Assembly (NCBI RefSeq): GCF_002834145.1
Contig: NZ_PHNT01000015.1
Span: 1-64,000, forward strand
Length of the DNA stretch: 64,000 nt
Source of the DNA: Roseovarius salinarum
Lineage (GTDB): Bacteria > Pseudomonadota > Alphaproteobacteria > Rhodobacterales > Rhodobacteraceae
Reading direction: 5' to 3'
This document shows positions 59,074-64,000 of this stretch, in pieces. Both the position numbers and the translations under genes were made by a program. The number at the start of each line of letters is the position of its first letter. Position 1 is the first letter of the stretch. Under the pieces are notes generated by a model. It searched no databases. It saw nothing but the letters and a program-made list of their open reading frames with translations, and was not told the DNA's origin.

Positions 59074-59694
59074 ATGCCCAGGCAGGCCCGCAACCCAAAC
59101 GCCGCCCGCGCGGCCCCCGCGAAACCAAGGGCGGCCGGGGCGCGCGCCGAGATCCTGGAGGCGGCCGCGCGCATGATGCGCGACCGCGGCTATTCCGAAA
59201 TGTCGCTGCGCGATCTGGCAGCCCAGGTGGGAATGAAGGCGGGCAGCCTCTACTACCACTTCGCGTCCAAGGAGGAACTGGCCGTGGAGGTCATGCGGCT
59301 GGGCGTCGAGACCGTCTCTGACGCGGTTTCGGAGGCCCTCGACGCGGCCGCGGACCGGCCGGCGCGCGAACGGCTCGAGACGGCGCTGCGCGTGCATCTG
59401 CACACGTTGCTGTCGGCCAGCGAGTTCTCCTCGGCCCACATTCGCTGCTACCCTTTCGTGCCGGAGACCGTCCGCGGCCGCCTCGTGGCCGTGCGGCGCG
59501 ACTACGACCGGCTGTGGACCGGCGTGATCCGCGACATGCTGGGCGAGGATGCCGCGGCGGAGGACGTCCGCTACCTGCGCCTGGCCCTGATCGGCGCGAT
59601 GAACGGGGCGCTTGAATGGTACTCCCCCGGGCGCGACGACCCGGAGGCGTTCCTGCGCGCCCTGATGCGCCTGTTGCCCCCCGGAAAGGGCTGA
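59074..59694 (+). CDS. TetR-family transcriptional regulator
   Basis: 206 residues starting two bases after the dehydrogenase stop. A basic, Ala/Pro-rich N-terminus leads into a TetR HTH (ILEAAARMMRDRGYSEMSLR, then DLAAQVGMKAGSLYYHFASK). The C-terminal helical domain (SEFSSAHIRCYPFVPETVRG) binds the effector, probably an acyl-CoA. The palindrome at 57845-57858 is the likely site, giving control of both divergent units. Confidence 0.9.
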   Translation: MPRQARNPNAARAAPAKPRAAGARAEILEAAARMMRDRGYSEMSLRDLAAQVGMKAGSLYYHFASKEELAVEVMRLGVETVSDAVSEALDAAADRPARERLETALRVHLHTLLSASEFSSAHIRCYPFVPETVRGRLVAVRRDYDRLWTGVIRDMLGEDAAAEDVRYLRLALIGAMNGALEWYSPGRDDPEAFLRALMRLLPPGKG

Positions 59695-59758
59695 ACCCCA
59701 TCCGACGCAGGCGCCCGGACGTGGGCCGCAGAACGACACCGTGCCGGGACCCCGGCAG

Positions 59759-61519
59759 TCAATTGGCCCTGAGGACTTTCTCGTCGGTCACGTCCCGGCC
59801 GACGAATATCCAGTGCACCGCATCGCCGTTTCCGCCCGGGACGGGGAACGTGTCGAGTTCGATACGTTTGCGACTGCCATCCGCGTGACGCAGCGGAACG
59901 TCATGCGTTGCCGCCTGCCGCGCCGCAACGGACGCGCGGATCTGCTGCAACGCGGCCCTGTCCCACCCCGCGCCGTCGAGATCCCGCAGCGACCGCCCGG
60001 TCACCTCGGCCCGCCCGCGGCCGGACCCGTTTTCGAAGGCGGGGTTGACGAAAACGACCTCGATATCGTCGTCTGCGTCGCCAGGCCGCTGTATCCCGAT
60101 GATGACCATGTCATCCATGTGAAGAACCGCCTGTTCGAGCAGCCCGACCCGGTCATGCGTCTCATACGCCCCGGTGATGTCCGAGAAGCGGATCCCGAGA
60201 CCCGATGTAGCCGGATGCATGTGGACCTCCAGCCACGTCCCGGCCGACGCGCAATACTCGATGAAGGTCCGGTTCTCGCCGTTCTCGACAGCCCGCGCGA
60301 GGTTCCTGTTGAACTCACCACCGGGCCCGGATGGAAAGGCATCCCGGATCGGCCGGCCTTCGATGCTGTCCTTGGACACCTGCAGAAGCTCGAGGCCGCG
60401 CCGGTTGACGAAGGCGCAGCGCCCGTCGGTGCCGACCGCCATGAAACCGCCGCCGATCGACTCGACCACGTCCCGGATTTGCGCATTGCGCCGGTCGGCT
60501 TCCCGGCGGGCCTCGACCAGGTCGGTCACGTCCTGGATCGCGCCTTGCGCCGCGACGATGCGGCCCGACTGGTCGTATTCTGGGTCGCCCGTGGTGCGGA
60601 CCGTCAATTCCCGACCCTTGGCCGTGACGAGACGGAAGGTTTCGTCGAAGGGCGCGCCGTGTTCGAGGCAATTCGCGAAAAGCTGCCTCAGGCGTTGCTG
60701 GTCCTCCAGCGCGTAATAGCTCATCGCCTCGTCCGCGGACACGACCGTTCCGGCCGGAAGGTCGCGCACGGTCGCCGCACCGTCCGTCCACATCTCGGCG
60801 CCGATGCCCACCTCGTAGCGCCAGCCGCCGAACCGTGCCTTCTCGGCGGCCATGCGAATGAGGGCCTGCTGGTTGTTCGCGCGCGACTGCGCCTTTTCAT
60901 AGGCGACGCGGGCCTGCCTGAGATCGGTGAAATCCGTGACGCTGCCGATCGCGGTCGGCGTGCCGTCCTCCGATGTCGAAAAGCCGGCCGTTTCCTCCAT
61001 CCATTTCGTCTGACCGGCCGAATTCAAGATCCGGAACTGGTGCGACAGCGTCCCACCGTCGCGCAACCAGTCTCGGTGCGCCGCAAGCACCGTTTCGCGG
61101 TCCTCCGGGTGCACGACGCGCGACAGGAGGTCGGTGATGTCCTCGCCCTGCCTCGGGCGGCCTCCCAGCATGCTGGCGAGCGCATCGCTCACCCGCGCCT
61201 CGCCGGTATCGATGTCCTTCTGCCAACTGCCGACCTTGCCGAGGAACTCGGCGTGCTTCAGCATCGCGTGAAGCCGCCTTTCGCGCCGGTAGGCGCGTTG
61301 CAGCGCCGAATTCAACCTGTCGCCAAAGGCCTTTATCAACACGCACGACAGCCCGACGAAGACCATTCCCTTGAAGGTTTGCGCGGGCTGGTAGGCCCCG
61401 GAGACGCCGATCACGGACACCAGGTAATCCCCGACGATCACCCACGGCCCGCCGAAAAGCAGGAAGCAAAGCGCCAGCTTCGTTCCGAGGGTCAGGCGGG
61501 GCAAGCTCATCAAGACCAC
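59759..61519 (-). CDS. Membrane sensor made of four PAS domains, no output domain
   Basis: 586 residues. Two N-terminal membrane helices (LALCFLLFGGPWVIVGDYLV; TFKGMVFVGLSCVLIKAF) precede a coiled linker and then four PAS/PAC units: about 90-205 (ending IGSVTDFTDLRQAR), 215-335 (AAQGAIQDVTDLVEARREAD), 345-445 (LGIRFSDITGAYETHD), and 455-580, with LOV-like spacing, ending WIFVGRDVTDEKVLRAN. The protein stops right after the last PAC, with no kinase, GGDEF or HTH. It may be a truncated sensor or may signal through a partner. The next gene downstream is the convergent TetR gene. Confidence 0.85.
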   Translation of the reverse strand: MVLMSLPRLTLGTKLALCFLLFGGPWVIVGDYLVSVIGVSGAYQPAQTFKGMVFVGLSCVLIKAFGDRLNSALQRAYRRERRLHAMLKHAEFLGKVGSWQKDIDTGEARVSDALASMLGGRPRQGEDITDLLSRVVHPEDRETVLAAHRDWLRDGGTLSHQFRILNSAGQTKWMEETAGFSTSEDGTPTAIGSVTDFTDLRQARVAYEKAQSRANNQQALIRMAAEKARFGGWRYEVGIGAEMWTDGAATVRDLPAGTVVSADEAMSYYALEDQQRLRQLFANCLEHGAPFDETFRLVTAKGRELTVRTTGDPEYDQSGRIVAAQGAIQDVTDLVEARREADRRNAQIRDVVESIGGGFMAVGTDGRCAFVNRRGLELLQVSKDSIEGRPIRDAFPSGPGGEFNRNLARAVENGENRTFIEYCASAGTWLEVHMHPATSGLGIRFSDITGAYETHDRVGLLEQAVLHMDDMVIIGIQRPGDADDDIEVVFVNPAFENGSGRGRAEVTGRSLRDLDGAGWDRAALQQIRASVAARQAATHDVPLRHADGSRKRIELDTFPVPGGNGDAVHWIFVGRDVTDEKVLRAN

Positions 61520-61623
61520 GCATTCGTCGGATAGTCGCCCATGTTAGACGTGTATTGCAAACAATGGAAATGTCAAAAATGCGATACCAACGTCAGAAGT
61601 GGCGACCCATCGCCGGGGCACGC

Positions 61624-62793
61624 TTACGGGCCCGGCTCCCCCTCGGACAGCCGATCGACCAGCCGGGTCAGCATCGTGTCGCAGGCGTCGAGTTGCGCGA
61701 GCGCGACGAACTCGTCCGGCTTGTGCCCCTGGTCCATGGAACCGGGGCCGCACACCACCGTGGGAATACCGAGCTCGCCCGCGAAAAAGCCTGCCTCGGT
61801 GCCGAAATCGACGTGACAGGTTCCCTTCTGCCCCGCCAGCGCCTGCGCCCAGCCGGCCACCGGGCTGCCCGCGTCAGTGGACAGGCCGGGATAGCGGGTG
61901 GTTTCCTCGATGGTGATCGCGGCCTCGGGAAACCGCGCGCGATACCGGTCCGCGATCTCGTCGGCCACCGCCTGAACGCGCGACGCGATGCCGGAGATCG
62001 CCTCTTGCGGCACCGCGCGGATCTCGTAGCCAAGCCGCGTGTCGTCGGGCACGATGTTCAGCGCGTGCCCACCCGCCAGCGTGCCGGCGTGAATGGTGGA
62101 ATGGGGCACGGCGAAATGCGCGTCCTGCGCCCCGGTCTCGGCCAGCTCGGCCTGCAAGGCGCGCAGCCCCTGGATGAAATCCGCGGCCATGTGCAACGCG
62201 TTCAGGTGCATCGGCGCCATCGCGGAATGCCCCCCGGTGCCGTGGAAGCGGGCGCGGTAGGCCGCCTTGCCCTTGTGGCCCAGCGCGACCTGCATCGACG
62301 TCGGCTCGCCGACGATGCAGGCACGCGGGGCGCCCAGAAGCGCGGGCAGTGCCTCCAGCATCTCGCGCAGGCCCTTGCAGCCGACTTCCTCGTCATAGGA
62401 AAGGACCAGCTTCAACGGCTCGGACAGCGACCGCGCCGCGGCGCGGTCGGCCGCGGCAAGCATCGCGGCGACGAACCCCTTCATGTCCGTCGTGCCCCGC
62501 CCGTAGACGCGATCGCCGGCGCGGCGCAGCGTGAAGGGATCGGACGTCCAGTCCTGCCCGGCCACCGGCACCACGTCGGTGTGGCCCGACAGCACGACCC
62601 CGGGCCGCTCGGCCGGCCCGAGGCGCGCCACCAGCCCGGCCTTCGCCCCGTCGGGGGACGGCAACCGCTCGGTTATCGCGCCGCGGGCGCGCAGGAACTC
62701 CTCGGCAAAGGCCACCAGGTCGAGGTTGCCCGAGCCGCTCTCGGTCGGGAAAGCGACCAGCCGGTCCAGAAGGTCGAGGGTTCTTGCGCTCAT
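61624..62793 (-). CDS. argE: Acetylornithine deacetylase-type M20 amidohydrolase
   Basis: 389 residues. M20 metallopeptidase residues are in place: SGHTDVVPV (His, Asp), GRGTTDMKG (bridging Asp), SYDEEVGCKG (Glu pair) and the final His in SMDQGHKPDEF. The family form is ArgE: GEPTSMQVALGHKGKAAYRA and FGTEAGFFAGELGIPTVVCG. It removes the acetyl group from N-acetylornithine or a similar N-acyl amino acid. The operon context (RidA, DUF1028, amidohydrolase remnant) suggests peptide or N-acyl amino acid degradation rather than arginine synthesis. Confidence 0.9.
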   Translation of the reverse strand: MSARTLDLLDRLVAFPTESGSGNLDLVAFAEEFLRARGAITERLPSPDGAKAGLVARLGPAERPGVVLSGHTDVVPVAGQDWTSDPFTLRRAGDRVYGRGTTDMKGFVAAMLAAADRAAARSLSEPLKLVLSYDEEVGCKGLREMLEALPALLGAPRACIVGEPTSMQVALGHKGKAAYRARFHGTGGHSAMAPMHLNALHMAADFIQGLRALQAELAETGAQDAHFAVPHSTIHAGTLAGGHALNIVPDDTRLGYEIRAVPQEAISGIASRVQAVADEIADRYRARFPEAAITIEETTRYPGLSTDAGSPVAGWAQALAGQKGTCHVDFGTEAGFFAGELGIPTVVCGPGSMDQGHKPDEFVALAQLDACDTMLTRLVDRLSEGEPGP

Positions 62794-62900
62794 GCAGTTG
62801 CCTTTCCGGGGGCGTCGGCGGCGTCCGCGAGATGCGTCACCTGCCCGTCGCTTATGGTCAGCGCCGCCCGGACGCCGGGATCACGCGGTTCGTGCAGCCG
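62790..62900 (-). pseudogene. C-terminal remnant of a deleted amidohydrolase gene
   Basis: Directly after the TAA that ends the DUF1028 fusion, the same frame continues for 36 codons (RLHEPRDPGVRAALTISDGQ, then VTHLADAADAPGKATA) and ends in a TGA overlapping the argE ATG, as an intact upstream gene would. The LTISDGQVTH ending is typical of YtcJ-like amidohydrolases. So the TAA at 62901-62903 is a nonsense change inside what was the amidohydrolase C-terminus. Confidence 0.7.
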
Positions 62901-63728
62901 TTACAGGTCGCCGTCAACCATGACCAGGTCCGCCAGCACCCCCGGCGCCAGCCGCCCGAGGCGGTTTTCCTCGAAGGCCGCGATGGCGGCGTTGCGGGTG
63001 TAGGCCGCAAGACAGGCGTCGAGGTCCAGCCGTTGGTCGGGCATGTCCTCGGCCCAGCGCTTGCGCTTCAGCGCGCACCGGATCGCATGAAATGGGTCGA
63101 GCGCGCGCTGCACGTAATCGTCGAGTTGTGGCTTGTAGACCTCCCAGGCCCGCTCGACCGCGGCGACGGGGCAATCCTCGGTCCAGTCGCATCGCAGGTC
63201 GGCCACGGGCCACGGCACCCGATCGACCAGCGTCATTCCGGCCGAGTGCACCGGCCCGGCCTCGCCCCCGGCGGCCAGCCCGGCGCGCAGGGCCGCCAGA
63301 AGCCGGTCGCCGAGGTGCCCGCTGGCGGCCTCGAACCCATCGACGATCGCCTGCGGGACGTGTTCGTCGGCCAGCAGGTTGCCGCCCGCGGCAACGTCGC
63401 GGCCCTGCGCGGCGGACCACAGCCCCAGCGCCCTTGGCCCGGAATGCACGGCGGTGCCCCCGTCCGCGTCCACGGCCAGAAGCTGGCGGTACTCGGTGCA
63501 GTCCCGCCCTTCCAGCACGGCGGTGACGGCGGCCTCCGCCGGCCGCCCCTCGGCCATCGCATCGAGCGTCGCGGGGCCGAGGCGCGGGTCGGTCACGTTC
63601 TGGCTGGCGACGGCGCCGACACCGGCACGCGCGTAGGCACAGCGCGCCGCGACCGCAGGCGAAGACAAAGAGATCGCCACGCCGAACATGCCGGTGTCAG
63701 CGCACCTGGCCACGAGGGAAAAGGTCAT
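62901..63728 (-). CDS. DUF1028 protein fused in frame to an amidohydrolase C-terminal tail
   Basis: 275 residues. Residues 1 to about 212 are a nearly complete DUF1028 protein (MTFSLVARCADTGMFGVAIS; ASQNVTDPRLGPATLDAMAE; EAGPVHSAGMTLVDRVPWPV; AWEVYKPQLDDYVQRALDP), a family of Ntn-hydrolase-like proteins linked to amidohydrolases. From about residue 212 it switches to amidohydrolase sequence (PFHAIRCALKRKRWAEDMPD; LAAYTRNAAIAAFEENRLGR, then LAPGVLADLVMVDGDL). The usual DUF1028 tail is missing. An internal deletion in the former DUF1028-amidohydrolase gene pair explains this. The start overlaps the RidA stop by four bases. Confidence 0.8.
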   Translation of the reverse strand: MTFSLVARCADTGMFGVAISLSSPAVAARCAYARAGVGAVASQNVTDPRLGPATLDAMAEGRPAEAAVTAVLEGRDCTEYRQLLAVDADGGTAVHSGPRALGLWSAAQGRDVAAGGNLLADEHVPQAIVDGFEAASGHLGDRLLAALRAGLAAGGEAGPVHSAGMTLVDRVPWPVADLRCDWTEDCPVAAVERAWEVYKPQLDDYVQRALDPFHAIRCALKRKRWAEDMPDQRLDLDACLAAYTRNAAIAAFEENRLGRLAPGVLADLVMVDGDL

Positions 63729-64000
63729 CGGTCATCCTCCGCGATCACGGCAGTCGCGTCGATTTCGACCAGCCATTCGGGCCGCGCGAGCGCCTGCACC
63801 ACCACCCCGGTGGAGACAGGGTGCACGCCCCGGATGTATTCGCCCATCGTGCGATAGACCGCCTCGCGGTGGCGCACGTCGGTCAGGCAGACCACGAGCT
63901 TGACAAGGTGTTCCATGCCGCCGCCGGCCTCCTGGATGAGCTGGGCGATGTTCCGCATCACCTTGTGCGTCTGCTCGACCGGGTCGTGGCTCGCGATGCT
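63725..64000 (-). CDS. RidA/YjgF-family protein, cut by the window end
   Basis: The visible 91 residues (frame continues beyond 64000) show the RidA C-terminal part: HKVMRNIAQLIQEAGGGMEH, LVKLVVCLTDVRHREAVYRT, PVSTGVVVQALARPEWLVEI. The Arg in ALARPEWLVEIDA is at the position that holds the substrate carboxylate in RidA; the Glu of the active form is also present. RidA enzymes hydrolyse reactive imines from amino acid breakdown. It leads the RidA-DUF1028-argE operon. Confidence 0.9.
   Translation of the reverse strand, partial: SIASHDPVEQTHKVMRNIAQLIQEAGGGMEHLVKLVVCLTDVRHREAVYRTMGEYIRGVHPVSTGVVVQALARPEWLVEIDATAVIAEDDR

Noticed and set aside
1..64000. CRISPR array, insertion sequence, prophage or integron
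   Set aside because: No regularly spaced repeats, transposase or integrase motifs, phage structural genes or attachment-site duplications were found on reading through the window.

Overview
The window is GC-rich, densely packed chromosomal DNA. Protein families and operon layouts point to an alphaproteobacterium of the Rhodobacteraceae (Roseobacter type): a Tat-exported formate dehydrogenase with DUF3305/DUF3306 partners, nirK/nirV/pseudoazurin with an NnrR-type regulator, a BKACE enzyme, and a RidA-DUF1028-ArgE operon. I see no rRNA, tRNA, CRISPR array, insertion sequence or prophage.

Region 1 (1-21 kb) is a formate-oxidation island. A minus-strand tungstate uptake operon (tupB-tupC-tupA plus a HTH/binding-protein regulator) sits beside a minus-strand formate dehydrogenase operon: DUF3305, DUF3306, TorD-like chaperone, 62-aa Tat peptide, FdhA with Cys instead of Sec, FdhB, cytochrome b FdhC, a WD40-cytochrome c protein and a 45-aa membrane protein. 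A polyferredoxin gene diverges from it. Next come a TupA-like/cytochrome c hybrid and a tight plus-strand operon DUF6494 - Mrp ATPase - degenerate biotin/lipoate-ligase-fold protein - DUF6505. The likely logic is: import tungstate, build and export the W/Mo enzyme, and pass formate electrons to membrane and c-type carriers.

Region 2 (20-34 kb) holds an IclR regulator divergent from a self-sufficient CYP116B-type P450, a class A penicillin-binding protein behind an AT-rich leader, an AttH/CrtC-like protein facing an FtsX-type permease/ATPase/MlaC-like operon, and a P-type cation ATPase.

Region 3 (34-43 kb) has two large unfamiliar exported proteins in one operon, a broken PPC-like fragment, a BKACE gene and two gene-poor stretches that look decayed.

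Region 4 (42-54 kb) carries a cytochrome b561/PepSY pair, a PepSY-response regulator-histidine kinase operon, the methionine-degradation set (Lrp-type regulator, mdeA, mdeB), a DUF1508 protein, and a partial-denitrification cluster (nirV, nirK, pseudoazurin, NnrR-like regulator, DUF1858 protein) with three matching TTG-N8-CAA boxes.

Region 5 (54-64 kb) contains an acyl-CoA carboxylase pair divergent from an acyl-CoA dehydrogenase and TetR gene across a perfect palindrome, a PAS-only membrane sensor, and an operon running RidA (cut by the window end) - DUF1028 fused in frame to an amidohydrolase tail - argE.
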